From NCBI GenBank assembly GCA_018287875.1, contig JAGVVL010000001.1, positions 1,054,001 through 1,118,000 on the forward strand: DNA of 64,000 nt. Reading direction: 5' to 3'. Positions 33,722-44,432 of this stretch are shown piece by piece (the first letter of the stretch is position 1; the number at the start of each line of letters is the position of its first letter). Source of the DNA: Nigrospora sphaerica. Lineage: Eukaryota; Ascomycota; Sordariomycetes; Amphisphaeriales; Apiosporaceae. The position numbers were made by a program, and so were the translations under genes. The notes under the pieces are model-generated. The model made no database searches and was not told where the DNA came from. It saw only the letters and a list, made by a program, of their open reading frames with translations.

Positions 33722-34567
33722 CCCAAGTCCACGCAGTTCTCATCTCAAACGGGAGGGACTCGTAAGCACCCTGGCCCGAAATTTTCAAGAATTTCGGGTT
33801 GAAAGGTACATTTGGTGTGCCTTAAATGATACCGGGTCTCGTTGGCCATATTGGAACTTTTTGCTCTGCTCTGGTTTTGTGGAACTCTCCCGTATTGCTG
33901 ACTGGCTGGTCTTCGATTTCGTCCTTCAGTCATTTTCGTAACGGGGTTTCATGGGCGTCAATTTGCAGCCCTTTGGCAAAAGCCGAAGTGACTGGCAGTG
34001 GTGCCGCTATATAGTCCTCAATTCCGCCCATGGCAATATTGCGATCTTGTGAGTGCACCAGGGGATCATTTCCAGGAAGCACTCATAGATCGGCTCTGGG
34101 GTATCAAGTACCTGTGTGCAGAAGAAACATAGATGTAAGAGGCAGCCAAGTTGATGATGTCCTGCTGGTCCATGATTGGCCGCCTGTTCCCGAGTTGGGC
34201 ATCTGGGACGAGCATCTACCATCATCGACAGGGGAGCGGGTGAATTCCGCAAGCGACCTCGTTTTGGTGGGGCCGAAACGGCAATCTGGGGAAGCACCTG
34301 CAGCTTAAGCTTAATTCTCGCAGCTTCGGAAAACTTGCAACAGCGGAATTTCACTGCCTGTGCGGCGCAGCGCAAACCAGAAGCACATAGACGACGACGA
34401 CGACGACGACGAAGAGAAGACGACGATAAAGACGACGAGACCGACGCTAAAGAATACACCCAACTGAACCACCAAGAGCTCGGCTCAGGATCTAGCCACT
34501 GTTCCTGGGGGACGTCTTTCCGCCTACACACAAGCCGGCCGACCTCGCTTCCGCTCCCCTCCCGGCC

Positions 34568-35638
34568 ATGGCGGCGACAGCAGTAGCGGCGGCCGCGGCG
34601 TCAGCCTCGGCGACCCTCGGCGCGCCCGTGGCCCTGCGCGGCCTCGCGGCGCGGCTCCGGCCGGCGGCGGCGGGCCTGTCGGCGGCGGCGCGGCGGCCCC
34701 CGCGGCCGCAGCAGCGGCGCTGGGCGCAGGTGCACGACGTGCGACTGCAGGACGTGCGGCACCTGGCGACGTCGCAGGTGCAGCGCAACGTGGCCGAGAA
34801 GTACCGCGAGAAGCTCGACCGCAAGGCGCGCGCCGAGGGCCTGCCCGACGTCGACGCCCTCAAGACGGTCTACGCCGACCGCATCGCCGAGGTCCGCCGC
34901 GAGGACGGCGTCTCGGTCCCGGGGCTCGACGCCCTGCTCGCCGACGAGAAGCCCCCCGCCCCGGCCCCGCAGCAGGAGCAGCAGCAGCACACGGATCCCC
35001 GTGCGCCAGCCGCGAGCCCCGACGCCCCTTCGTCGTCCTCGGCCAAGGGCACGGGCACGGGCGCCGTCGTGAAGCCGCTGTCGGAGATACTGGACCTGGA
35101 AAAAGCGCGGGCGCTGCCGGCCCAGGAGCTGACGGCGATCTGGCGGCTGCGGCACGCGGCGGCGCCGACGTCGTTGTGCGCGGCGGTGCCGGCGGCCGCC
35201 TACGCCGAGATGGCGGCGACGGCGGCGCGCTGCCCGACCTTTGTGCTGCCGGTGCCGCGCGCCGAGCAGGGCGCCGAGGTGCACCTGCTGCAATGGGTCT
35301 TCGACGCCGCCAGCCAGACCGCCACCGTCCTCTTCACCCAGCTCGCCGAGTACAAGGCCCGCGGCGAGTTCGCCCAGCCCCACACCAGCGTCACCCACTA
35401 CTGGGACTCCGATCTCGCCCGCGCCCCCGGCCTCGTCCTTATGAACGGCGCCGTCGTCGAGGGCCGCGGCGTCGCCCTCGCCGACGCCCAGTGGCTCGTC
35501 ATGCTTCTGCAGCGCTTCTACGGCCCCGAGGGCGCCCACGGCGCCGCCGAGAAGCGCCGCCTCGTCCATCAGTTCGCCCGTGGTGATCCCACCTTCTCGC
35601 TCGAAAAGCTGCTCGAGGAGAGTGAGAAGCTGGCCTAA
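34568..35638 (+). CDS. atp11: ATP11-type F1-ATPase assembly chaperone
   Basis: A single exon of 356 aa. The first 50 residues are Ala/Arg-rich without acids (LRGLAARLRPAAAG, ARRPPRPQQRRWAQ), a strong mitochondrial targeting signal. The family domain covers most of the rest: QRNVAEKYREKLDRKAR, VKPLSEILDLEKARAL, ELTAIWRLRHA, FVLPVPR and THYWDSDLARAPGLVLMNG are typical of ATP11/ATPAF1. Atp11 binds the beta subunit of the mitochondrial F1-ATPase and prevents its aggregation before assembly with alpha. A low-complexity linker (Gln, Pro, Ala, Ser) separates the N-terminal helix region from the main domain. It converges on the acyl-CoA ligase gene with 331 bp between stop codons. Confidence 0.93.
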   Translation: MAATAVAAAAASASATLGAPVALRGLAARLRPAAAGLSAAARRPPRPQQRRWAQVHDVRLQDVRHLATSQVQRNVAEKYREKLDRKARAEGLPDVDALKTVYADRIAEVRREDGVSVPGLDALLADEKPPAPAPQQEQQQHTDPRAPAASPDAPSSSSAKGTGTGAVVKPLSEILDLEKARALPAQELTAIWRLRHAAAPTSLCAAVPAAAYAEMAATAARCPTFVLPVPRAEQGAEVHLLQWVFDAASQTATVLFTQLAEYKARGEFAQPHTSVTHYWDSDLARAPGLVLMNGAVVEGRGVALADAQWLVMLLQRFYGPEGAHGAAEKRRLVHQFARGDPTFSLEKLLEESEKLA

Positions 35639-35969
35639 TGCCCCGTCCCGGAATCCGAGCGTTTTCTGGCCGCGGTAACGGCAAGGTGGTTACGCGAGAA
35701 GAAACCCGATTTCTTCGCCTCATACATACCATGAAGAAACGAAAAGGCCCGGGTTCGGACGCGCGCGGGGCACGCTGTACATAGAGACCTAGAGTTGGGA
35801 ACGTGAACAGGGACATGATATGACCCAGCATTGTATTATTCGTCCAACAGCATCAAAGTGTCCGATTCGAGGACTGAAGCCAATTCAGCGACCCTTGCCG
35901 CTGGGCCCAAACGCCATGCTTATAAAAGATCGCTGCGCAAACGATGTTGTGTCTCCTGGCGCTCCTGCC
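35639..35969. other. Short spacer between convergent stops
   Basis: 331 bp with both 3' flanks. A tataaaag at 35921-35928 is probably incidental. No gene is seen. Confidence 0.6.
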
Positions 35970-37956
35970 TCACAGCTTGGCGCCCTCGGCCCGCTCCTCC
36001 TTCTTCACCTCCTCCTTGAGGATGCGGCGCAGGATCTTGCCGCTGGCGTTCTTGGGCACCTCGTCGATGAAGCGAACGCCGCCGCGCAGCTGCTTGTGCG
36101 GCGCCACCTTGGCCGCCACCCAAGTTATGATCTCCTTGGCCTTGGCCTCGTCCCGCGCCACGCCGGCCTTGAGGACAATGTAGGCCCGCGGCACCTCGGA
36201 CGCGCGGTTCTTGTCGAAGGCGGCTACTACGCCGACATCAGCGACGTCGCCGTTCCCCAGCAGGACTCCCTCCAGCTCGGCCGGGGCTACCTGAAAGCCC
36301 TCTGTGTGGCGGAAGCAATCAGCACAAAGTTGCGGTTTGTTAGCGCTGAGAGGGGCCGGAAACTTACTGTACTTGATCAGCTCTTTCAAGCGATCCGTCA
36401 CGTAAAAGTTTCCCTTGCGGTCTACGTAGCCAATGTCGCCCGTCTTGAAGAAGCCGCACTCGCTGAATGTGTCTTTGGCCAGCTCGGGCCGGTTCAGATA
36501 GCCCTGGAATACGTTGGGGCCTTTTAGCCAGATTTCGCCCTCCTGTGCGGAAGCCCGTTAGCACGACTTTCCCACCGGATGACCGGGATAGGACGGGCAC
36601 GGGGACTTACCTCGCCCTGGGGCACCTCTTTGCCCTCGAGGTCCACTATCTTGGCCTCCATGTTGGGCATCAGGCCGCCGACGGAGCCCTTGTACTTGGC
36701 CCATTCCAGGATGGACTGCATGTGCGACACAGGGGACGTCTCGGACAAGCCGTAGCCCTGCTTCGTGGGTATCGTCAGGCGCTCCCACACCCCGTCTACC
36801 AGCTCCTTGGTGAGCGGCGCAGCGCCCGAGTTCAACCACTTGAGGCTGGACAAATCGTACTTGTCCACGATAGGGTGTTTCGCGAGGTTCAGGATGATGG
36901 GCGGGGGCACGTAGGCGAACGTGATCATGTAGTCCTGGATAAGCTGACAGGCCTTCTCCAGCTCGAACTTGGGCAGGACAATGGCCTGGTAGCCTTCCCA
37001 CACGGAGGCGTGCAGGATGCAGGTCAGCCCCTATCCACGCATGTTAGTCAGCAGGTCACCCCCCCCCCCCCCCCCCCCAGCGCTTTCGCTGCTCTAGCTT
37101 ACATAGACATGAAAAAAGGGTAGGACAGCGAGCTGCTTGTCGCCCTTCCCGTCGAGGCCGCCCATGCAGTGGAGGCCGCTCCGCCTTTCAACGGAGGAGA
37201 ACTGCATCACGTTGGCCACAATGTTGCCGTGGGTCAACATGACGCCCTTGGGCAGGCCAGTGGTGCCGGAGCTGTAAACGAGAAAGGCGAGGTCCTTGGC
37301 GGGTGCGACGCGGGTTTGCGAGTGGAAGCCCAGCAGCCCCGTGCTCCGAATTTCGGTAAAGTGTTTAAAACGGCCGCTCGGGTCTCGGTCGGCACCAATC
37401 AGGACGATGCGGTCTTCGGGGATGCCGACCAGCTGGGCGGCCTCGCGGGCGGCGGCCAGGAGGGGCAGCTGCGTGAGGATGGCCTTGACGTTGGAGTCCT
37501 TCATCTGGAAGGCCAGCTCCTTGACCGTATAAGTTGGGTTCGCGGTCGAGGCCACGCCGCCGGCCCACAGGGTGCCGAAGACGACGGGCGCATAGTCGAT
37601 GGTGTTGGGCGAGAAGATACCGAGGGCGTCGCCCTTTTTCCACTGCCACTGCGATTTCAGGCCCTTGCCGAACTCCAACGCCGTGCTCTTGAGCTGTTCG
37701 TAGGTGTAGGAAGCCCCCGTCTCGCCATCAACGAATAGCTCTATCTCCGAATTAGTGCGGGACGCTGGGGACAGCGGGGAAGAGTGTAGGGCAAGCACGG
37801 GGGAATGGAAGCGGGCGCAGTCTCGAAGTCGCCAGTTCGGGGAACGGTGTGCCTACCTTTGTCGTCGGCCCATATCCTGTTCTTCTGCTCGAATAGCAGG
37901 GTCCAGATATCCACGTCCGGAATGTCGAGATCGGCATGGTATGATTTAATAACCAT
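35970..37956 (-). CDS. 4-coumarate--CoA ligase-like acyl-CoA synthetase with peroxisomal PTS1
   Basis: Five minus-strand exons, 37857-37956, 37103-37740, 36611-37030, 36368-36542 and 35970-36301, with introns of 116, 72, 68 and 66 bp, give 554 aa, a usual length for the ANL superfamily. The AMP-binding loop YSSGTTGLPKGVMLTHG lies near residue 192. Later come the core QGYGLSETSPV, the hinge region GFFKTGDIGYVDRKGNFYV, the block [20 protein letters not shown] and the catalytic Lys in PKNASGKILRR. The C-terminus ends AKL, a peroxisomal targeting signal type 1. The enzyme should activate an acid to its CoA thioester inside peroxisomes; the closest named type is 4-coumarate-CoA ligase, but fungal relatives use varied aryl and fatty acids. 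The first intron's acceptor (ggagatag) is chosen because it restores ELFVDGETGASYTYEQLKS; it is the least certain junction. Intron 2 holds a 20-base homopolymer. Confidence 0.9.
37059..37078. repeat. Homopolymer run C20 (G20 on the coding strand) in intron 2 of the acyl-CoA ligase gene
   Basis: Twenty consecutive C on the plus strand within a 72-bp intron. On the coding strand it is a G run between the donor and the branch site ctgactaac. Confidence 0.95.
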
Positions 37957-39922
37957 CTTTAACCGCTTGCACGACACCAGGCTATTTGTTGTGACCTTCT
38001 ATTCGGGGGAGGGAATGAACCGTATGTGCACGATGGGTTTTCTTGTTCTTTTCCTGGGAGGATGGCAGGGAGAGAAAGACGAGGTGACTGGAGGGGGAAG
38101 AGACGGTCAGGGTGGAAGCCGAAGAAAAGCGAGCCTTTATTCAATAAAGAAGGAGCAAGGCCGAATCGCGGGCCGTTGCTCTCGCCCACGCTTCCGCCCT
38201 CTCTATCTACTTCCCAATCCGTATAGGCGCTACTCCCGACGCTACGGGCTGGAGAGCGACAGGGACTCTAGTCCTGCGACTGGCGGATCCACATAGAGCG
38301 CGCCCGTTAATGGGGATGAACGGATGACCTGGAGCCGACGAGGGCAGGGCGGACAGCGCCGTGACCGTCCACTGGGAGGGCAGCAGCAGCAGCAGCTTGG
38401 AAACCTATCCAGTGCGGAACGGATGTGCACCGGGGCGGCACTTGAACCGTAGGTCGCGTGGTACACAGTCGACGATAGGATACCTTGTCTATTATCTACC
38501 TAGGTACCAGCTTACACGCTCTTGGTTCCTACCGAGGTCGTCCGACAAGGGGCCGGCGGTCTGCATACCTGCCTGGCCTTTGCCTCCCCAGCGGCCACGG
38601 CGCTTTGGTCCATCCATGGGAGGAACTCCACGCCTGGACGGTGCAAAGCCCAGCATTCTTCCTCACGAACCTCCATTCTTTGGTTTTAAATACCTATTGG
38701 GTCGATACCTGCATACCTACCTAGGTAGTATCCAAGGGTAAGTAGCGTGCGGCGCATACCCCGGGACGCGCATACTCGGGCACTCGGACCAGATCGGGGC
38801 TCTACGTTCGGCCAGCTGGAAAAGACGTGTCCATTGTGGTAGGTACTTTTACTCTGCGGCTGCACCGGCCGGTCACACGGCGATACTCTGTACAGATGTG
38901 CCCGAAATGTTGGGGGCGGGCCCTCCCCGGCTGGACTCGACGTCACTTCCGAGATAGGCCCTGGAGAGGTGCTGACGAGGGCGTCACTGATCCCATTCGC
39001 CGAGGCCCATTCGGGGCAAGGTTTCAGCCTACCCCACAGCTTGGCGAGAGATTTAGCTTGGATGGAAGCAGAACGACCGCGTCCGCACTTTCATGCCACA
39101 ATGCGGGGACGCCGAGCCTCGTGTGCGCACTTTTGACAAGCACACACATATACACCCACACACACAGGTCACACACGTGGCCCCGGGGGCCCGAGAAACG
39201 AAGGGGCGGGTGTTCGAAGCAAGCGGAAACAAGCCCAAGCCCGTGAACAGACATGCGGGCTCGGGCCCATGATTGCAAATAGGCTTCCGGCCCAGGGTTT
39301 ATTACTTGCACCGGACCCCCTTAGATGCCGCTGTCGACTTCTGCTTTCAGACAGGCCGCGACGGATTTGGGAGCCACTACCGACGTCTGTGCCAACAAAC
39401 GCTGACTCGTCAGCCAGGGGCAGAGCGTGCGCGCGGAATGCCCGCCGCCGTCGTACCGCCCGACCCCGCGATCCTGGCGCCCCAGCGCGGAAACAAGCCA
39501 AGGCGTCTTTCCTGTCGCGAGGTCGCCGTGTCCATCCGCGGAATTGTCCTGCCCAGCTGCCGGGGTGGCCGCCTGCCCTGGCGACACATCAGGAGTGACG
39601 ACGACGCACCATTGTCTTCTTATGTTGCGGCAAACAAACTGCCCCCGGACTTGAGCTTGTCGGACCCCTAGGAAGGGCGGAATCAACTGTGGAACAGGTG
39701 GGGGTACTTTGAACTTAATGAACGTACTGCCGACAAGGATCGAGTTACTACGATTAACATTAAGCGTGCCGCGTCCTGCTTTACGCGGGCAAAAACACCG
39801 CTATATCCCGCAAACCGTCGTGTTTCTCATGGCCTCGTATCCTATTTTCCTTCATTCCGCGTCTCCATTACGCCCGTGGCGCCCCGGGCGCGGTACGCGC
39901 GCCCAACTGCGACGACAAACGC
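37957..39922. other. Intergenic spacer between two minus-strand genes
   Basis: This holds the promoter of the acyl-CoA ligase gene and the 3' flank of the lipase gene. The palindrome tacctaggta occurs twice (near 38503 and 38715). No frame has recognisable protein features. Confidence 0.5.
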
Positions 39923-42127
39923 TCATAAGGATGCTACGTCGCTGCTGGACTGGTCGCCGTCCCAGACCGAGCTGGCCATGGCCTTGGGCTGCCAGGCCAA
40001 CACGCTTTCGCAGCCCTGGGGCACGCGGCATTGGTCCCGGACGTTACACGTCTTCCACAACGTCTCGCGGATCTCGGAAAACACCTGGTCGACGGCGTCC
40101 ATGGCCCAGATGACGTCGAGGTGCTCGTACTCGCGAATCACCTTCTTGTGAACCACCTGGACGTAGGGCTCGCGGCCGTTTTCGAACCGGCGCAGCAGCT
40201 TCTCGCCGTCCACCAGCGCGTCGTTCCCCGCCACCCACAGCGCGAACGGCGGCACCTGTTCGTTATACCAAGCCGTCGAGCCCTTGGAGTGGCGCTTGTG
40301 GTGGTGGTGCTGCTGCTGCTGCGGGGCCTGGTCCTGCGTGACCCTCCTGAATCGGTTCTGTAGGCGGTCCAGCAAGCCCGTTTCCTGCAACTCGCCCGGG
40401 TGGGCCAGCGGCCCGTCCGTCTGGGAGTCCTCGCGGTCCTCGGCGTGCAGCTCCTCTTTGGTCGACAGGATGCATTTGTGTTTGGCAAAGCACTCGCGGC
40501 CCAACCACCAGCGCATCGACTCGGCGCTGACGTAGACGGGGGCGAACTGGAACATGCGGTTCTTCAGCTGCCGGTCCCACCGCGTGTCGCTCCATGAGAA
40601 CAGGAAGGAGAAGATCTTGTAGCCCAGGTGGCCGTACACCTTGGGGTGCACCAGACGGTGCATCGTCATCATGAGCGGGATGAAGGCGTGGATGCCGAAC
40701 ATGATGCGGAACATGGCGGGCGAGATGATGCGCATGAACTTGAAGTAGGCCTTGCCGATGAGCGGGCCGGCGTACGCGGCCGGCGCGAGCGCACAGAAGA
40801 CGGTGATCTTGTCGCCCAGCTCGGGCCGCTGCTCCTTGGCCAGCGCCACGAGGGTCTGCGTTGTGCCCTGCGAGTGGCAGATGAGCCCGAGCTTCTCGAA
40901 GCCCGTCTCGTAGAGGACGCGCGACACCAGGGCCGGCAGGTCCATGACGCCCATCTGCCGGATGTTCCAGCTCCACATGCGCGGGTCAGTCGTCTCCAGC
41001 AGCGCGTGTCTGGGCGTGAAGCCGCACCGGTTGTTCCCCAGCCACACGTCGTAGCCCGACTTGCAGAGGTAGAAGGCGAGCGAGTCGTCATCATTGACGC
41101 AGTACGCGCCCGCGCTCTGCAGGAGGCCGTGCAGCAGCAGGACGGGGAACTTGGGCTTCGCATCCGCGTTCTTGAGCCGCTTGCGGCTCCCGCCGGTGAA
41201 GAGGTCGGGCCCGCGAAAGGCGCGCTCGTCGTCGCCGAGCCGCGTGTACTCCTTGGGGTCGTAGATGTGCCAGAGGTCGATAATGAAGCCGTCCTCGGTC
41301 TGCACCTGGAACTCCTCCATGTCGAGGCCGACCCGGCGCGCGTAGTACCCGACATCGCAAATGATGGGGTCGGGCCCGCCTTCGGTCGGCTCGTAGCCGT
41401 CGCTCGCGGGCGGCGCCTCCTTGTCCGGACTTGTATTGTTGGCCTGCGACTTCTTGCGCTTCCAGAGCCTCTCCAGCTCACGCCGCGCCTTGCTCCGCCT
41501 TTGCTCCTCCTCGTAAAAGGGCCGGTGCGCGTCCGGGTTGCGAAGCGTCAGCCGCATCCAGCTCCGGTGCAGGAACCCCGGTATCGCGGTGAACAGGGAG
41601 CCGAGCACGATGATGCCCAGGAAGCCGGTGCTGAGAAAGAAGGAGGAAACACGGAACGTCGTACATTGTATGTCGCGAAGCAGCGTGGCGGGGCCGTACA
41701 GAGGCAGCGGCGGGAAGAGGGGATTCGTGTGGGAAGGCGGAGTGGTTCTTTGAAGCGAGCCGCGGGCGGATTTCTGGATGGCTTCGGCGTTGGCTCGCGG
41801 TACCGATCCCACATCGGCGGTCCGGGAGCCGGCCTGGCCGAATTTTTCGGTTGGCTCGTTGTCGAGTTCGTCTTTGAGCGAGTTCAATCTGTACGCTTCC
41901 TCGAGCGGCACGCCGGGCAGTCGGCCGCCGTCGGATGTCACAATGACGGGGTCCTGTGGTGTAATGAAGCGCGCATGGGCCGCCGAGATGTTCTCAGGAC
42001 CGTCCGCATTAGGATCGTGGCGCCCCAGCTTCTCTGCTAATTGCGAGAACTCAGAGGCCGTCTGCTCATGCGCTTGACGTGCTGTTTGGGGCGTTGCCGA
42101 TTCATTATGGGCAGGGTCGGCGGCCAT
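39923..42127 (-). CDS. Steryl ester hydrolase / acid lipase-like alpha/beta hydrolase (Tgl1/Yeh family)
   Basis: A single exon of 734 aa from the ATG at 42127 (the frame is open further upstream but has no earlier ATG). A membrane segment, FFLSTGFLGIIVLGSLF, lies near residues 159-175. The ab-hydrolase-associated lipase region begins with GYYARRVGLDMEEFQVQTED, followed by PVLLLHGLLQSAGAYCVND (oxyanion side), VWLGNNRCGFTPRH and the nucleophile motif ICHSQGTTQ (Ser near 414). The acid is likely in NDALVDG (about 634) and the catalytic His in EYEHLDVIWAMD (about 669). This is the arrangement of yeast Tgl1, Yeh1 and Yeh2, which release free sterol from steryl esters on lipid droplets or the plasma membrane. 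The N-terminal 150 residues are polar and disordered, and a Gln/His-rich insert (QQQQHHHHKRH) lies before the acid. The C-terminal tail is variable. Confidence 0.92.
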   Translation of the reverse strand: MAADPAHNESATPQTARQAHEQTASEFSQLAEKLGRHDPNADGPENISAAHARFITPQDPVIVTSDGGRLPGVPLEEAYRLNSLKDELDNEPTEKFGQAGSRTADVGSVPRANAEAIQKSARGSLQRTTPPSHTNPLFPPLPLYGPATLLRDIQCTTFRVSSFFLSTGFLGIIVLGSLFTAIPGFLHRSWMRLTLRNPDAHRPFYEEEQRRSKARRELERLWKRKKSQANNTSPDKEAPPASDGYEPTEGGPDPIICDVGYYARRVGLDMEEFQVQTEDGFIIDLWHIYDPKEYTRLGDDERAFRGPDLFTGGSRKRLKNADAKPKFPVLLLHGLLQSAGAYCVNDDDSLAFYLCKSGYDVWLGNNRCGFTPRHALLETTDPRMWSWNIRQMGVMDLPALVSRVLYETGFEKLGLICHSQGTTQTLVALAKEQRPELGDKITVFCALAPAAYAGPLIGKAYFKFMRIISPAMFRIMFGIHAFIPLMMTMHRLVHPKVYGHLGYKIFSFLFSWSDTRWDRQLKNRMFQFAPVYVSAESMRWWLGRECFAKHKCILSTKEELHAEDREDSQTDGPLAHPGELQETGLLDRLQNRFRRVTQDQAPQQQQHHHHKRHSKGSTAWYNEQVPPFALWVAGNDALVDGEKLLRRFENGREPYVQVVHKKVIREYEHLDVIWAMDAVDQVFSEIRETLWKTCNVRDQCRVPQGCESVLAWQPKAMASSVWDGDQSSSDVASL

Positions 42128-42264
42128 GATGACGGCGGTAGCTTTGCGCCGAGCCGGGGGTGACACCGGGGCGCCGAGGAGGGCGAATTGGGCTGCGAGG
42201 AAATGGTAGAGGAGCAACTCAAGGTCTCGCGTCCTCGTTCCCAGCTCGCCAGGCAAAGCAGTGC

Positions 42265-42274
42265 ATATATATAT
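42265..42274 (-). promoter_or_regulatory. TATA-like element upstream of the lipase gene
   Basis: An alternating TA stretch (10 bp) lies 138-147 bp before the lipase start codon and next to a CT/GA repeat. Position and composition fit a core promoter, but this is weak evidence. Confidence 0.35.
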
Positions 42275-42681
42275 CTCTCTCTCTCGCAGAACGCGACACG
42301 GAGAGAGGGAAGGGAGGGAGGAAAAAAGGAGAGCGCCGGGGTAAACTAGCCGAAGTCTAGACCAAAGCAGACAGCAACATGTTGTCCAACAACCTTATGT
42401 TTCTCTTGTTAAGCTTGTCGGATATAGTGGGCTGGGCTGCAAGGGTTTCCCAATGGGCCGACCAGCCCAGTTGCCAGCGGCAGAAGTGCTGCTTGGTCCT
42501 CGGGGGTGCAGATGCGATGGAAACAGAGCGGGTGGTGACGCCAACAGCGTTTTCGGGATGGCACGAGGCTCGCGCTTTCGAATTCGCGAATATAGAGTTG
42601 GCTTGCCGGCCGTACAGTACATGGGAATGTCCGGGAGCCGCAAGGCAGGGGGAGTGGACAGGTGAGAGGACTTTGACACTC

Positions 42682-42703
42682 TGGGATGGATGGATGGATG
42701 GAT
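42682..42703. repeat. GGAT tetranucleotide microsatellite
   Basis: About five tggat units in the lipase/PEX6 spacer. Confidence 0.85.
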
Positions 42704-44432
42704 AGGCTGCAAAACCGACACTATGCAGTGTGGATCGAACGTTCCAGGGTGACCCCTCCCCTTCCCCCCTTTATTCCCCTCCACGCGTGCGATCGATGAG
42801 ACATACGGGAACACACAAGCAAGCGACAGACAGGAAAAGAACAACGTTGACGTCACGCAAACCTGAGCCTGGTCGGCTACAAGTTTTCGGAACACTGCAC
42901 TAGACACGGGGGCTGACAGGCCGACAGGGGAGGAGGCACGGCTTGCTACTGGACGACCCTCTGACGAGCTCTGCCCGGTTAGCATGTGAAAACTGCGAAC
43001 CCCTGCTAAACGCTGGGGAAGCGACTGGCGCGTTGACGGGGAAGCGATATGCGACCTGTATACCTGCGAAAACGACAATCGATCGAAAGAAGGACACAGT
43101 TTTGGCAGTGCTCTCGTCAGCGACAGCACACATAATCGACGAGCGGCGCCGGACATTTTGGCGCCGGACAATTGGCTTCCACGGAGGGATCATATGCAGG
43201 TCGGGACTAAAACGAAGGACCCTCGATGATCAAGACGAATTCACCTGCGCGGCCAGTAGCCCTGATTTTTCAGTGGTCCGGAAACCACATCCTTATACTA
43301 CGACGCAGGAGACGACTGTCCCCTGCTGGGCGAAAAAGAACATGTCGCTTGACCGTGCCTTGACGCAGGTACCTACGTAATCGGCTTGAACGCTCAGTGA
43401 AAACCAAGACCGAGCGCGAAGTCTGCCGCCACGACCCGGGTGCACCGAGTGTGATAAATAATATTGCTAACTTCCGTATACCTTGAGCGGAGACGTGTTT
43501 GCATCAAGTACACCAACCCAAGGGCAGGCAGTCATTGGTCTCCTATACTTGACATGTATCGAGTGCCCACAGGATTTGCTATTCAGCACCGGGGATAAGC
43601 CAAATGCCATGATGCATCATGGTGCGAGGCTCAAGTGAGACACAGAAGCCCCAAGTCTCCAGCAGAGACATCATTAGCCAAGCAAACAGGGCCTAGTCGA
43701 TATCAAGGCGGAATGGCGTCCAAAGCTGCCCGGCCCGGGTATACTTGTAGATGTAGCTGCCAGTCCCTAGCATAAGAGCCAGGGCCGTCTCGCCGCTGTC
43801 CTGTGTTCCCGTCTGATACCTCAGGCCGGATAGTGCCAAGCTGCGGCCCTGGTGGCTGGCAACGGCCCGGCTAGCCCAACCACTCGATGCTGCCGCCTGT
43901 CCGGGCCAGGTACGGTGTGCCGGCGGTGGGACGCGATTCCTTCCATTCTCCTTCTCCTTGCGGTGGACTCTCTCCGGGGAGCCCTTCTTCCAGCGGGGGA
44001 GGTCACACTGTACCTCTGCCCCTGGCGGTGAAAGGCAGTCCCTGAGATGGGGAGAATTAGGTACGCAGCGGACGGCACAGGCCGGGACAGTCGCTAATTG
44101 GCCTGGAGCTCCAGCGTTAGCAGCTCCACATACCAGCCAACCCCCACGGCCCCGGTTCATTGCATGTGCCAATGCCTCGGCCAAGCCCAATACAGCCGAG
44201 CCTTTGGTTAGGAGAGAGTCACATAGCGACACCGCCAGCCTTGCTCGTCGCGGCTACACCAGAGCAGCTGTTGCTTGTTACCGATTCTCGGCATCGTATC
44301 GCACTCCCTCGCGACCGACTCACCGACGGCTATAGCTGCAGTCGTGTCACCCCTCCCTGCCCGGCCTCGACCTTGCGCTTCGCACCCCAGACGGCTAACC
44401 TGGCAAGCCAGCGCGCGCGCGACGTTGCGAAT

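Larger units (their letters stand above)
29064..34567. other. Long gene-poor spacer (5.5 kb)
   Basis: No supported gene. The first part (29.1-30.1 kb) is the likely promoter of the histidine kinase and has CA-rich and GACGGGCA repeats. From 30.4 to 31.1 kb short ACCTAC/TAGGTAGG motifs recur. From about 32.0 to 34.3 kb the DNA appears less GC-rich, with scattered stops in all frames, and contains a 32-bp tandem duplication. Several 60-200 codon frames exist on both strands but none has a recognisable domain. It may include relics of transposons, which I cannot identify. Confidence 0.45.
42128..44432. other. Divergent intergenic region between lipase and PEX6
   Basis: 2.3 kb that should contain both promoters. 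A GGAT microsatellite lies near 42682-42703. A 258-codon minus-strand frame (42395-43171) is Ser/Pro/Arg-rich without domains and is treated as chance. Confidence 0.5.

Noticed and set aside
40628..42040. 470-codon plus-strand frame
   Set aside because: Antisense of the lipase gene, which has a full catalytic triad and family motifs.
42128..42256. N-terminal extension of the lipase to 42256
   Set aside because: That frame begins with TTG, not ATG. The first ATG is 42127, so the shorter protein is annotated.
42395..43171. 258-codon minus-strand frame in the lipase/PEX6 spacer
   Set aside because: Ser/Pro/Arg-rich, no domain, covers a GGAT microsatellite, and no splice-supported extension was found.
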